This document shows positions 50,930 through 62,830 of a stretch of 64,000 nucleotides of DNA, in pieces. A program made the translations under genes and the position numbers. Origin of the DNA: Microcebus murinus (taxonomy: Eukaryota; Chordata; Mammalia; Primates; Cheirogaleidae); assembly GCF_040939455.1 (NCBI RefSeq), contig NC_134106.1, positions 80,793,001 to 80,857,000 on the forward strand, read 5' to 3'. The stretch's first letter is position 1. Every line of letters begins with the position of its first letter. Under the pieces are notes generated by a model. It was not told where the DNA came from and did not search any database. It saw nothing but the letters and a program-made list of their open reading frames with translations.

Positions 50930-52111
50930 TGCTCCCAGCCAAGATTGAGTAATAGGCCCTGGATTTACTTTCTCACCAGAAGCAACTAAATAACTGGACA
51001 AAATACATAAAATGAAGGCTTTTAAGGTACCAGACATCAGCCAATGAAGGACAGTGTTTCCTCCCTGAGTAGCAGGAAACAAATGGGCTGAGCCCTGCTT
51101 TCTGCTCCTGCTTACTGATGTGAGAGAGTATCTAGGCCATGGCACAGAGAATGGTGACCCAGGCAGAGCTCAGCAAACTTTGTGACTTGATGAGACAGAC
51201 CTGGGAGCCAAGAGAGACCAGGCAGCAACAGTTCAAAGGAAAGAAGACAGCTGCAAAGAGAGAGAACTTCAGAGATCTTCACAGGGTCCCACTCAAGAAT
51301 TCAGCTGAGTATGCATCAGTGCATGCATGCGAGAAAACTACCCAAGCTCAGAAACAGAACCACTCTAAAGGATTGGATGAAATAGTGGACAAGAGCAGGA
51401 ATAATTTCTACTCCCACCAGTCAGACTGGAAAACTTCATGATTTATGGACATTTGGTAGAGGACTCAGAAGCAAAAAGTTTCAGTATTGGGACAAAATGA
51501 CACCTAGACTAAATGCTGCTGTAGTCCTGCCTACCATGTCTTAACAGCAAGACCCAAAAGAGTCAAACTATCTCCAAGGACTGAAATACATCCCAGAACA
51601 CAAAAATATTTAGCAGCCAACAAGTTAAAATCCACAATGTTTAGCATCCAACCAAAAATTACTAGGTATACAAAGGAGGAAGAAAATAATGAAGAGGAAA
51701 CTTAATCAATCAAGATGAATGAAGAGCTCACACAGATGTTAGAATTAGCAGACAAGGACATTAAAACAGTTATATTTTATTTCAAACTGTATTTCATGTG
51801 CTCAAAGAGGTAAGTAGAGAAATGGAAGATATAAAAACAGATCTACATCTAATATCTAGAGATGAAAACTAATGTTTGAGATGAAAAATATCATGGGTGA
51901 GATTAACAACATATTGGGTATTGTAGAAGGATAGATTATTAAATATGAAGACATAACAATAAAAACTATCAAAATAACACACAGAGGAAAACAAACAAAC
52001 AAACAAAAAACAGACCATCACTGAACTATGGGACAATTTCAAGTAGCCATATACACATGTAAGTGAAGTCCCCTAGAGAAGGGAGGGGGTACAAAAAAAA
52101 TCATTTGAAGA
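50930..52111 (+). mobile_element. HAL1: HAL1 (half-L1) element, left part
   Basis: An old LINE with ORF1-type sequence only. It opens tttctgctcccagccaagat and passes through taaataactggacaaaatac. The ORF1 body follows: aaaaattactaggtatacaa, gttagaattagcagacaagg, and tgggacaatttcaagtagcc. Frames are broken. An Alu cuts it at 52,111. The right part follows in register at 52,475. Confidence 0.78.
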
Positions 52112-52474
52112 GGCCGGGCGCTGTGGCTCACGCCTGTAATCCTAGCTCTTGGGAGGCCGAGGCGGGCGGATTGCTCAAGGTCAGGAGTTCAAAACCAGCC
52201 TGAGCAAGAGCGAGACCCCGTCTCTACTATAAATAGAAAGAAATTAATTGGCCAACTGATATATATAAAAAAAAATTAGCCGGGCATGGTGGCGCATGCC
52301 TGTAGTCCCAGCTACCCGGGAGGCTGAGACAGAAGGATCACTCGAGCCCAGGAGTTTGAGGTTGCTGTGAGCTAGGCTGACGCCACGGCACTCACTCTAG
52401 CCTGGGCAACAAAGCGAGACTCTGTCTCCAAAAAAAAAAAAAAAAAAATTAAAAAAAAAAAAATCATTTGAAGA
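52093..52474 (+). mobile_element. Alu: Alu SINE with target-site duplication
   Basis: A full Alu at 52112-52455, starting ggccgggcgctgtggctcac, with an A-rich tail. A perfect 19-bp duplication, aaaaaaaatcatttgaaga, lies at 52093-52111 and 52456-52474. The linker holds tagaaagaaattaattggcc. The element splits the HAL1 reading 'tcatttgaagaaataatggcc', so it is younger than the HAL1. Confidence 0.97.
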
Positions 52475-53140
52475 AATAATGGCCAGAACTTTTCCAAATC
52501 GAATGACAATTATAAACCAATAAATCGAAGAAGTTCAATGAACCCCAAGAAACATGAAGAAAAGTACACCAAGTTTCATCATGATTAAATTGCTTAAAAC
52601 CAGTCATACAGAAAAAATGTTAAAAGCAGTTTGAGAAAAAAAAAATACACCTACAGAAGAACAAAGATGAAAAGGATTATGTTTCTCTCTCACAGAAACA
52701 ATGCAAGCTGGAAGCCTTTGGAGCATTATCTCTAATGTACTGAAAGAAATAAAACCTGTCAACCAAGAATTAAAACAAAGGCAAAATAAAACCATTTCAC
52801 ACACACAAAAACTAAATTCATCACTACAAAAATATCAAATGAAATCCTTCAGACAGAAGGGAAATGATACTTGATGGAGATCTGGATCCATCCAAAGGAA
52901 TAAAGAGCACCAGAAATGACAAATTATTATTTAAATTTCTTTTTAAAATGGCCATTTAAACTAAAGTAATAATGTAGTGTGAGGTTTATAATGTATGTAA
53001 AATAAAATGAATGACAAAAATAACACAAAGTTCAGACAAGGATAAATGGAATTATAGTATTGTAAGGTTCATATATGTGGAGTGATCTAATATAGAGACA
53101 TTTTTGACAATAAATGCTTATTTAAAAAAGAAGAAAATTC
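52475..53140 (+). mobile_element. HAL1: HAL1 element, right part
   Basis: It continues directly: aataatggccagaacttttc, aaaccaataaatcgaagaag, ggattatgtttctctctcac, agcaccagaaatgacaaatt. It ends with a 3' UTR-like part, gtgaggtttataatgtatgt and tattgtaaggttcatatatg. There is no ORF2 between ORF1 and the tail, which is the defining feature of HAL1. Confidence 0.78.
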
Positions 53141-53269
53141 TCAAATTGATGACCTTAGCTTTTATCTTCAGTAACTAGAAAAAGAGGAACAAATTACATG
53201 AGTTGAGAAGCATTTATACCTCTTCAATTTTCTGTAACAGTTTTGGTAGAATTGCTATTGTATCTTCCC

Positions 53270-54640
53270 AAGTGCTTGGTAGCAAATAAGCAAAAGATAA
53301 TAAAGGATAAAGATCAAAGAAAAAAGCAAGTCAAGAGGAACCAGAGACATAATAGAGAAAACCTCAATGACACCAAAGCTGATTCTTTGAGAAGATCAAT
53401 AAAATTGATAACCTCTATCTAGCCAGACAGATCAAGGCTGAAAGTGAGAAGACAGAAATATCAATAACAAAAATTAGGTGATATCACTATCACTTACATA
53501 TTATTACTTTACAAATAGTAAAAGGATAATGAGAATATTAAGAATAAAATAATGCATAAAACATTGACACTTAGATGAAATGAACAAATTCTTTGACAGA
53601 AGGACATAGCTACCAGGTTCTTTCAAGAAGAAACAGATGACTTGAATAGCTTTCTATCTATGAAAGAAATTGAATTTATAGTTAAAAACCATCCCACAAA
53701 GAAAACTTTGGCCCCTAATAACTTCCCTCTTGAATTCTACCAAGCACTTAGGAAGATACAATAGCAATTCTACCCAAACTATTACAAAAAATTGAAGAGG
53801 TACAAATGCTTCTCAACTCATGAGTTCTACTCAACTCTGTGAGGCTAATATTACCCAGAAATCAAAACAAGACAGGACATTACAATAAGAGTACTGACCA
53901 AGATTCCTCATGAACATAGGTATAAAAATTCTAAACAACATATTAGTAAATCAAGATCAACAATATATTAAAAGGCAAATACATCATGACCAAGTAGGCA
54001 TTATTCTAAGAATGCAAGATTAACTTAGCATTGGCAAAACATAATTGTAATTCACTGTATTAATAAAACTAAAAAAAAAAGAAAAACAATATGATCATCT
54101 CAATAGATGTGGGAAAAACATTTGACAAGGTCCAGAATCTATTCCTGATGAAAACTCTCAGAAAATTAGAGTATATAAAGGAAAGTATAAAAGGAAACTT
54201 CTTCAACCCGATAAGGGGCATCTATGAAATACCTACTGCTAACATCATACTTAGTGAAAACTTTCCCTTAAGGTCAGGAACAAGGCAAGAACGTCCACTT
54301 TGCCCACATCTATTTAACATTGTAATAAAGGATCTAGCTGGTGCAAAAAAGTCAAGAAAAGGAAATAAAAAAGCATCTGGATTGGAAAAGAAACAGTCTT
54401 TATTTGCAGACAACATGGTGGTCTATGTAGAAATTCTTATGGAACATATAAAAAAGCTACTAGAACTAATAAGTGAGTTTTGTGGGCTGTAAGATCAATA
54501 TACAAAAATCAGTTGCATACCTATATACTAACAATGAACATTCAGGAATAAAAATTTAAAAACAATACTGTTTAAAATAGCATCGATAATATTAAAAACT
54601 TAGGGACAAATCTAACAAAAGATATGCAGGATCTGTATGT
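53270..54640 (+). mobile_element. L1: L1 ORF2 fragment, broken reverse transcriptase
   Basis: Sense L1 ORF2 from just before the reverse transcriptase (caccaaagctgattctttga; gataacctctatctagccag) to the palm. The longest frame is 54,091-54,492 (133 codons). It opens ISIDVGKTFDKVQ, the worn 'DAEKAFDKIQ' motif, and later has PLCPHLFNIVIKDLA. The catalytic FADD box reads FADN at residues 109-112, so the second aspartate is lost. It ends near 54,640 without a 3' UTR. Confidence 0.85.
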
Positions 54641-55898
54641 GAGGTGCTAATGATGGCAGAGACTATCCCGCCCCTAAGCCCACAGTGGGCCCCGCACCAT
54701 ATTTGTTGGTGTTCTCTGCCTCCTACCCTCTCTGGCTGAGGTTGCCTTTTTTGCAGTCCGTTTCAGGGTCTTTCCTAAATTTCTGGCTTTTCCTAGGTCT
54801 TCCAGGTACCTACATCACTACTTCCACACACAGCAGAGAAAACAGAAAAAGCATTCCATACCTTCTTAATCATCATTTGTTTCCTAAGATTCTTTCCTTT
54901 TCCTGGAACAGCATCAGGGAAAAAAAATCTCTCACCTTAGGAAACTTGTGACTTTCTTCTGCATTCCAACTTTTACATGCTGGGACCAACATGTTCCCCA
55001 TGCTCTTAGAAAACCCTAGGCTGTGAGTGCATACCTGTACCTCTTCACTCTCTTTCTTAGAGACTATTTCTCTGCATCATTATTTTTGTACCCAGATTTA
55101 GCTGAGAAATCAAGAAGTTAACTTGACATGCACACAATTAATATGTCAAAGGAACAGGGCAAAGCACCATAAATGATTTTTTTCTTAGAGAATAAGCAAA
55201 AAGGAATGACAAAAATGTAGAACATACTAAGGTTTTACAATTTCATTTGTTAATGTAATTATATTTTAAGCCTTTGTTTCTTTTAATCAAAAGGTAATAA
55301 ATAATCTGTTGCTCATTTAGTGACGTTGTGACTGGGACCAGTGTTGCCATTGTGGGGAGCAGAACTTTGGGGTAACACCTACAATAAAAAACTCTTTGCA
55401 TCCTCCTTTTTAGCCAGTTTGTTGACTACTTCTGACATACTGGGCATTGATCTGATTGTACATGAGTGTTTTAGGACAGCAGATGAAAAGATTCCCCAGC
55501 CCTGAAAAATACATGGGTTCCTAACTATGAAGATCTTACATTTATTTTTACTAGAAAAACAAAAATATGGACATGAAACCATGTATTTACAAATCATTAT
55601 ATTAATTAATGTAAGGTAATTCCAGTAATTTACAAACGGAGTACCTAAAATATAGAGGGAACATATGAGCAGATAGGATTCAGCTGAGCAATGAAAGACA
55701 GACTAAATGATCACCTACTTGATCGCAAGGAAAGAGGAAGGGTGCAAAGAAGATTCCTGTTCAGGTACAGATTTAAAATGAACAGACTGTCCATTGGGGA
55801 TGAAGACCAGCTTTTCAGAGAAGAGCCTTTGTTCCAGTGTTCCTGAATTGTCTAGACTTTAAGCTGCAAAGTCCAACAGAATACAGTATTCTGCAGTG
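54641..55898. other. Unique DNA, no gene seen
   Basis: I can support neither a gene nor a named repeat here until the transposon fragment that starts at about 55,870. Confidence 0.4.
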
Positions 55899-56528
55899 AT
55901 GGTGTTAGGGACCGGCTTCCTGCACCCCGCCAGGCAGACGAACAAAGACACCAAGGATGCAATCACTCAAGAGGAGCTTTATTTTCTGGCTAGCCAGGGT
56001 CCAGGCCCTAGAGTGCCAGCGCAGTGGCCGCTCTTTTAGGCAAGGACCCTGACCAAAGCTGGGGCTCCCCTTTTATCCCCCCTCCCTCTTGAACACCCGC
56101 GCTGTATAAGCTGATTGTGCGTGTTAGTCTTTAAAATGATTGGTGGACTGGTAGCCCGCCGGCGGCAAAGGGGGCTTTCTCCCTTATCTGGCCCCATACC
56201 TATGCGTCCAGCTGCAAGCAAGCGATTCTCAGAAGCAGAAATATGCGTTTAGCCGATAGCTCTACCTTTGGGCCCCAAGCTAGCAGTTTCCAGGAGCCGA
56301 TTACTCCTCCCCTGGGCCCATTTTCTGTTATCCGGGCTCGCACAAGTGAGCCAGCAGCTTTGGGGTGCAATCAGGCCCTTACAATGGAATGTCCTATGTC
56401 TGCTCTGTCCAATATGGTAGCCACCAGCAATATGTGGCTATTGAGCTCTTGAAGTGTGATTAGTGCTACTGAGGGACTAAATTTTTAATTTTATTTAATT
56501 TTAAATAATTTAAATAGCCACACATTTT
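55870..56528. mobile_element. Older DNA-transposon fragment, split by LTR
   Basis: The left part ends acagtattctgcagtgatgg and the right part restarts atggaatgtcctatgtctgc, then ctgtccaatatggtagccac, atatgtggctattgagctct and ttttaattttatttaatttt. Removing the LTR and one atgg restores the usual text of a common mammalian hAT-like element ('ctgcagtgatggaaatgttc'). The family name is not certain. The 3' part is cut near 56,528 by the next block. Confidence 0.65.
55899..56387 (-). mobile_element. Solo LTR of an endogenous retrovirus
   Basis: A 481-bp LTR at 55903-56383 in minus orientation. In its own sense it starts TGTAAGGGCC and ends GGTCCCTAACA, an inverted TG...CA pair. It is flanked by a 4-bp duplication, atgg, at 55899-55902 and 56384-56387, typical of gamma-like (class I) elements. 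Minus-strand promoter parts are visible: a CCAAT box at 56139-56143, a GATAAAA TATA-like box at about 56,071-56,077 and AATAAA at 55978-55983. There is no internal viral sequence, so it is a recombined solo LTR. It is GC-rich and CpG-rich, hence fairly young. Confidence 0.85.
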
Positions 56529-56945
56529 CCCGGCCCGCGGGACCTTCTGTTACTCGCGGGGGGGGGGGGGGGGACGAGGGGGACCGTGCCTGAAAGAGAT
56601 GGGTGAGAGAAAGGAACGAGACCAAGCAAAGGGTTGTCAAGGTCTACTTTACTTGGATTTTTAGTAGGTTTTATATACAGAAAACAAGGAAGTAGAAACA
56701 GAAAAATAGAGTGGGGGGATGATGAGGCTTGGGTGTGGGCTAATCAGCCCCAATCAGCATCCCAACCTGGCAGGGGGTCGGGAACAATTGCAGGTAGCAT
56801 GCCCTGGAGCAAGCACGTCATGGAATGCATTCTTCTCGGAACTATAGCTGGGGGGCTGGGTGCTATTTTCGTCTTAGGCTATTTTCCTTGCGTAGGACAA
56901 GTCAGGACAAGTCGTTGGAATGTGGAGGGTCTGAGTCTCCAACAA
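56529..56945 (-). mobile_element. Probable second LTR, boundaries uncertain
   Basis: The block interrupts the older transposon. In minus sense it shows a TATA box (tatataaaac, about 56,670-56,680) and a U5-like part (ttgcttggtctcgttccttt). It then has a C16 run (G16 on the plus strand at 56558-56573) and GC-rich terminal sequence. A plausible 5' end (minus) is TGTTGGAGACTCAGACC near 56,940. The flanks cacatttt and cacatttc may be a duplication, but the 3' end lacks a clear CA. It could be a beta-like ERV LTR. Confidence 0.45.
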
Positions 56946-57198
56946 CACATTTCTAGCAGCTACATGTGTAGGATACCACAAATCTAGAGGATTCGTGAGG
57001 GAATCCTTGTAGCCAACTCTTGAGAACCATGCATAAGTCACACTTAGGGGGCCTCTGCCCAAAGTCTGGTTCAGCGTGGGTCCTGAGTCGTTTATGCTCT
57101 TTCTGGTGAATTGAGATCACAGACTTCTACGGTTATTACTCTCAGGAAGTCTCAAGTACCAGTGGCTTTGGCTTCCTGTGAGGACAATACCAGCTTAT

Positions 57199-57582
57199 GT
57201 TCTGAGCAGTGGTCCCCAACCTTTATGGCACCAGGGACTAGTTTCATGGAAGACAATTTTTCCACTGACTGGGGTATGGAGGGATGGTGTCAGGATGATT
57301 CAAGTGCAATATATTTATTGTGCACTTTGTTTCCATTATTATTACATTGTAATATATAATGAAATAATTATACAACTCACCATAATGCAAAATCTAATGC
57401 CACCACTGATCTGATAAGAGGCAGGGCTGAGGCGGTGATGTGAGCAATGGGGAGCAGTTATAAATACAGATGAAGCTTTGCTGGCTTGCCTGCCACTCAC
57501 CTCCTGCTGAGCAGCCTGGTTCCTAACAGGCCATGGTACTGTACATGTCCATAGCCCAGGGGTTGGGGAACGCAGTTCTAGA
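57199..57582. mobile_element. MER1-type Charlie transposon
   Basis: Element at 57207-57574. The left end is cagtggtccccaacctttat, followed by tttcatggaagacaattttt. The middle has aatctaatgccaccactgat and cctcctgctgagcagcctgg. The right end is caggggttggggaacgca, a worn form of the inverted end. Flanks gttctgag and gttctaga agree at 7 of 8 positions, with the second copy a little changed. Confidence 0.88.
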
Positions 57583-58379
57583 TCATATTCTGAGCTCATG
57601 GGCAGGTCTAACTATTCCAGAGTAGGAGCAGCTCAGCGCCTGCCATGGAAGTTTTTAAGACAGTGATTTATTGTGAGGGTGCAAGAGGCAGAGAAGGAAT
57701 CAGTGGTACTATAGCTTGTTCTCCCAAGCCTTGGACCCAAGGAAGAGACCTTTCCCAGCTCCCACTCTCCCTCCAGGCTGTCATGGATAACAGTAATTAG
57801 TGTTGGACAGCAGTTCACCTGCTGCTGAGTCATGGCCAAGTTGTTTGTTTTGCAAAAAGACAAGAGGGACATTTGGGTGTTCACGTAATCTTTGGTTATC
57901 AGGGAAATGATTGAACAAATGTGGCACTCCTGAGTCTGACCAGACTTTTCTTCTGCTTCTGTTGATGGAAGTAGTGGCCCACTCTTCACTCCTCTAAGTG
58001 CCTAGGGTAGTGGAGACTAAATTCTCATGGGCTGCACTATTTCTTAGAAAACACTGAAGAATAAAACTAGAAAATAAATCATTCTAACAGTTAACACTTA
58101 CTTAAAAGTACATAGTTTTAGTTACTTTTTTTACTCAAAGTAGTATTCAAACCTAAACCTATTTGACTGTCTCATATCTCTCATTTTCCCTTTGTTTTCT
58201 GGTAAGATTGTCATAATAATGATCTTAAGGAAGCTCTCTGTAACTGAACAGTGTTCAGAGGTGATGCTGGAGATGGCAGAGGTGTTGTTTTAATTCTGAG
58301 ATACCTCGCATGCTAGGCTGACTTTATGGTACAGGATAAGCCAGGGAGAACCATGACACATTCATGAGTAAGTCATTGT
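57583..58379. other. Unassigned DNA
   Basis: No gene or repeat that I can support. The 118-codon minus frame at 57,633-57,989 has no recognisable domain. Confidence 0.4.
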
Positions 58380-58925
58380 TTTAGTTATCTATAATTGTGC
58401 TACAGCCTACCCTAAAACTCTGTGACTTAAAACAATAATGTATTATTATCTCCCATGATTGCGTTGGGTGGTGGGGCTAAGCTGGGTGGTTCTCATTTGG
58501 GCCTCTTCATGTGGATGTAGTCAGCTAGCCACTGATTAGAATTAACTGGCCTGACATTGAAATGGTGCACTCCCATAACTGGAGGTGACTCTGGCTGACA
58601 GCTGGAGCTGTGGACTGGAGCACCTACATGTGGCCTCCATATGGCTTGGGCTTTCTAACAGTCAGGAGGTCTCAGGACAGTGACACTTCTTACCGGCAGC
58701 TCTGGGCACCAAGAGTGAGTGTTCCAAGAGGCCCCAGAAGAACCTGAAAGATGTTTTATGATTGAGCTCAGAAGTCCCAGAAAGTCAATTCTACCACACT
58801 CTATTGGTTGAAATTGGTTGAGTGAGTCACTGAAGCCAGCCCAGATTCAAGGGGAGGGAAACTAGACTTCACCTCTAAATTAGATGAAGAGCAAGGAATT
58901 TTCAGCCATCTTTTGTTTACTACAC
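58380..58925 (+). mobile_element. MLT1-like MaLR LTR
   Basis: ttagttatctataattgtgc, aaactctgtgacttaaaaca, gctaagctgggtggttctca, aagaggccccagaagaacct and cacactctattggttgaaat match the layout of an MLT1-class LTR ('aactcagtggcttaaaacaa ... gctgggtggttctggctc ... attctattggttac'). It is diverged and has no clear duplication. Confidence 0.65.
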
Positions 58926-61635
58926 TGGGCATATTCAAAGAAAACCACTTAGAGAAAAATTAGCAGTTACATTCAGAAAGGGTTAAAGGGATTTTGGAAG
59001 GCAATTGCAGAAAAGGAAAATTGACAAAACTCAGAGACCAATTACAGAGACTTGCAGAGAGCCAAAGATGGTGGAACCAGGTAGAATTACTAAGGAAAGA
59101 GTATTTTATTTAAAAATAAGATTAGGGCTTCACTATTGCTGAGTTTCTGGTATAGGATGGAGCACAGACAGAGGTTTCAACAGGCATGTCTTGGATGATG
59201 TGGGGATGCTGGGAAGGGCTGCCTTTTGGATGGCAATAGTTCAGTTCTTGGTGCTTTAAGTTTCACATGTTAAAGCAACCATTAAACTGAAGCCATCAGG
59301 CATAAGACAGACAGAGGCCACCAATCCGGTTCTGTTAGGTGCAGCAGTACTTGGAAGTTACCAGTTCTATCAGCCTCTGAACTTTCTGTGCTATTTCCTG
59401 GGAAAAACCAGGTACAAGAAGCCTCTTTCGGTCATTTCCCTTCATTGACCAAGATTCAAGCTTCAATCAGAACAAAAAATTGGCCAGTCTGCCTGTCATG
59501 TCCACCCTTTTTTCCTCCTCCTGTAAAGGAGATTAAGAAATGGTTCATTGTCTATGACTATCTTAGGATATATGTTACACTTTCTCATCTACTGTTATCT
59601 CCCATTCACACATGGCTTTCTTCTTGGAAAAGGTCTTATAAAATCAGAGGAAACTGAACAGAAAGATGATCTTAGTAGTCCACAAATATCTGCCCAGAGA
59701 AAAGGGGAGCATTGAGTCCACTGGAAGTGAGGAATTATAGAGAGGGGAGGTGGTGAAAGCCTAGATAGGAGAATGGTTATCTGGAGGTCGGTAGTGGAAA
59801 ATGTGTGAGAGCAGCAAGCAAACTGGGCTGGAGAAGGAAGTCCATCTAGGACAGTGGTTTCGGGTCTACGTTATGGTTCCGTGACAGATTACTGGCAGTG
59901 GCATAAATAACAAAAATAGGTGTAGCAAATTAAGATCACAGAGGCCTGCGTGCAAAAGTGTAATTTTCTTTATTTCTCTACAATTGAAGTGAACTTCACT
60001 TACAAGTTCCTATTTCCATGGGATGGGAGAAAAAAAATCTCACTAATTTAAAGTTGTTTTGTTTCTACTGGCTCAAGACTGAGTCTCCTTGGTGGTAATG
60101 ACACAATCTATTCAGAATTATTCACCCTCCAAACCCTGCTTTTATTTCCTCTGGAGGGTCATTGGAGTTCTTTGGGGGGTAGTGAGAGTGAAGGGGATGG
60201 AGGTGATGAAGGGTTGTCCTGTGTCCAGGCGGGGTTCTGGTCATCCTCTGCTCTTACAAACTTCAGCTGTGACCATGCTTGTTTGGCAAGCCACAAGTCC
60301 AAGGGCCAGGGGTTCTCTTGTTTGGTAGTGCTAGAGAGTGGGGGCTCTGGGCCACCTCTTAGAAATATTTCAGGATCCAGTAAACATTGGCTACCTCCCT
60401 CTTCTTCTCCCCTTCGCACCTACTGGTCAACTCTGCTCCTTTGACTGGGAACAAATAGCTTTATGTTACCATGTAATCTTCTACACTTCATGCTTTATGA
60501 TATGGGATTTATGGTCTAAGTTCTCCAACACTTTGGCTTTGGGGGTTCAAGGACACAAGCATAAAATTCTTCTCTTTTCAAGGCTAGTGTTAATGTTTAT
60601 AATGGGCAATCTCTTCAAATGTTGTCCTGCCACATAGGCCATGGGAAATGTTTTATTTTTCAGGCATCAGAGCACATTGTATCGATCAATGAGATTTTGT
60701 TTCATGCGCATTATTAGAAACTCTTCTGAAAGAGCATCCTGGGACTTGATCAGCTTGACAAGTGGAGAAGAGACTGAAAATCTGCAGGGGATAAAGTCTT
60801 GCTTAAGGAAGGTGGCCTGGGAGTGGATGGCAGAGGGCCAAATCTCTTGAATGATAAACATTTCCGAGGGGGAGGGAGGCACTCCAGAAGATGTCCAGAG
60901 GCTAAAAAGCTATTTCTGTTCCTTGTAAGCTTTTGTCCAGGATGTGAGCTGCTGAGTTGCATCATCAGCGTACATCATCAGCGTACGTCAGTTGATATAC
61001 CTACGTTGAAGCACATGGGTGTGTTCAGAGCATTTGTGTAGTGCTGAGACCAGAGCATAGGGCAGCACAGGGATGGCAGTCTCCACCTTATGGGGGCCTC
61101 CAACCCAGGGGGTAAAGTGAGGCAGGTGGACTCACAAGTTATCCAAGGAAAAGAAATAAAGGGAAAGGGAAAGTCAGTGGCAGTGGTCAGCGTGGCTGAG
61201 TGAAGAAGGAGTTGATCTCAAGGTCCTAGATAAAACAGTGGTTATAAGGTAAGAAGAGAAGATCTTCAAATGGCAGTCCTGTGATGGGTGGGCATTTGAC
61301 AGTCCTATCTGGATCTAGAGGCCCATGTATCTAGCAGGACACTTGGGTAGAGATGGTTGGGAGGGGTCCACACTTAAAAAAAGGGGAAAATTGTAGTTTT
61401 TATTTCTACAAATCAATTTCACTTTCTACTGATAAACTTCTTAAAAACCTTCATAATGTAAATGGCAGGACCGGTTTATGTTCACCAGCACAGAGCTTCC
61501 ACCCCAGTTCCGTAGCATCGAGCCAGGTCCACCTTTGTCGCGGTCATTAGCTGCCACTTGGACAGAGTGTTGCAGTAGCTTTGGGTTGAGGATTCAGAGT
61601 AATGGCATTGCTGTGGGCGCTTAGACGAGCAGTAG
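58926..61635. other. Mostly unique DNA
   Basis: No gene supported. A short tandem of catcatcagcgta occurs twice near 60,960-60,986. Several open frames of 65-99 codons carry no recognised domain. Confidence 0.4.
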
Positions 61636-61800
61636 TTCCGCAGCCCAGGCTGCATGCTGGAATCACCTGGGAGCTTTAAAAACACTGAAGTTTGGGCCTC
61701 AGGCCCAGATATCCTGACATGACCCATCTGAACATGAGATTGTCACATCTTCCCGGCGACTCTGAGTGGAGTCAAGGCTGTGAACACCACTGCTGTATGA
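61636..61800 (+). mobile_element. MER5A: MER5A-like hAT remnant
   Basis: ccaggctgcatgctggaatc, acctgggagctttaaaaaca, then ggcctcaggcccagatatcc follow MER5A. The right end has worn away after gtgaacaccactgctg. Confidence 0.7.
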
Positions 61801-62414
61801 GGAAAGTACTGAGAGATAGGGCAGGTAACGAATTCTCATAATTCCGCATGACTGGCCCCAGACGTGAGCCTGCTCTTCTGAGTCAGAAGAAGAAAACGTT
61901 CAAGCTTCTGAAACCAGATTTTTTTTTTTTAAATGAGAACTTGTCATCATGCCAAGCCACAAGGCAGCTTTTAGGGCTGATGAGTTAGTTGTTGCTGCTC
62001 CTTCCCTCACATGCTCCCCATCCTGCAATTGTCCTGGGCAGCTGAGGCTCCAGTTACTTCAATTCTTGGGTTTCTGACAGGATGTATCAGGATGCATTAG
62101 GGAAACAAAAGCGTGCCCAGCCTGCAAGGGATGCCAGCAGGGTCGGTGTGCACTGGAAGAAGGAAGCAATCATCATTTACCTCTCCGTGGAGGACGGTCC
62201 ATTAAATCCTCCAATCTGGAGGGTCCAGTCACAGGCCAAGTGAAACGGGAAGAACAGATTTCAGCCTCCAGGGCTGTTGGCCGGACCCAGAGCCCCCCCT
62301 CCTTGGAGTCATAGGTGTGATCCTGCCAGGCACCTTATGACCTTGACCATTCTTGCATTTCTGTGAGTGTGAATTCTCATTTGCAAAGTGAGCCGGTGGG
62401 AGCAAGGGGAGGGG
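61801..62414. other. Unique DNA, no gene seen
   Basis: Nothing that I can support here. Confidence 0.4.
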
Positions 62415-62465
62415 GGCCAAGGGCATTATTTGAAACCTTAAAATTTGTACCCCCATAATATGCTG

Positions 62466-62470
<5 letters not shown>
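62415..62470 (+). mobile_element. L1: L1 3'-end stub, third copy of shared tail
   Basis: The 19-nt tail tttgtacccccataatatg (62444-62462), followed by ctgaaataa, is the same L1 3' end seen at 14,065 and 15,619. Only the last part of the 3' UTR is present. Its poly(A) has become an AG repeat. The 5' limit is uncertain. Confidence 0.8.

Positions 62471-62518
<48 letters not shown>
62471..62518. repeat. (AG)24 microsatellite
   Basis: 48 bases of pure AG at the former A-tail of the L1 stub. Leucine/serine frames on the other strand are artefacts. Confidence 0.97.
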
Positions 62519-62522
<4 letters not shown>

Positions 62523-62649
62523 TAAAAGAAAGAGTACTGTACTCCAGGTCTGTCCCGAAGTGAAGTGGGCTATCAAGATTGTATGGCAAGTAAACTGATT
62601 TTTCATCCAGGTGCATAGCAATATCAATAAAACCAAAACAATAACGATT

Positions 62650-62830
62650 ATGTAGTATCAGCTCTGTGCCTGGCGCTAATTTTATATGTCTTAGCTCATT
62701 TAATGTCCTCAACCACTCCATGAGGTAGGCGCTGTTATGATCCATTTCACAGAAGAGGAACTGGAGGTACGAAGAAGTTAGAGACTCGTCCAAGTTCACA
62801 AAGCCAGCCGCAGCTCGAGGCCGCTCCGGG
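62650..62830 (+). repeat. MIR: MIR SINE fragment
   Basis: cagctctgtgcctggcgcta, ctcatttaatgtcctcaacc, catgaggtaggcgctgttat and tttcacagaagaggaactgg are in MIR order. It abuts the promoter region. Confidence 0.85.

Noticed and set aside
62229..62799. Serine/leucine-repeat frames on the minus strand
   Set aside because: Direct translation of the (AG)24 repeat.
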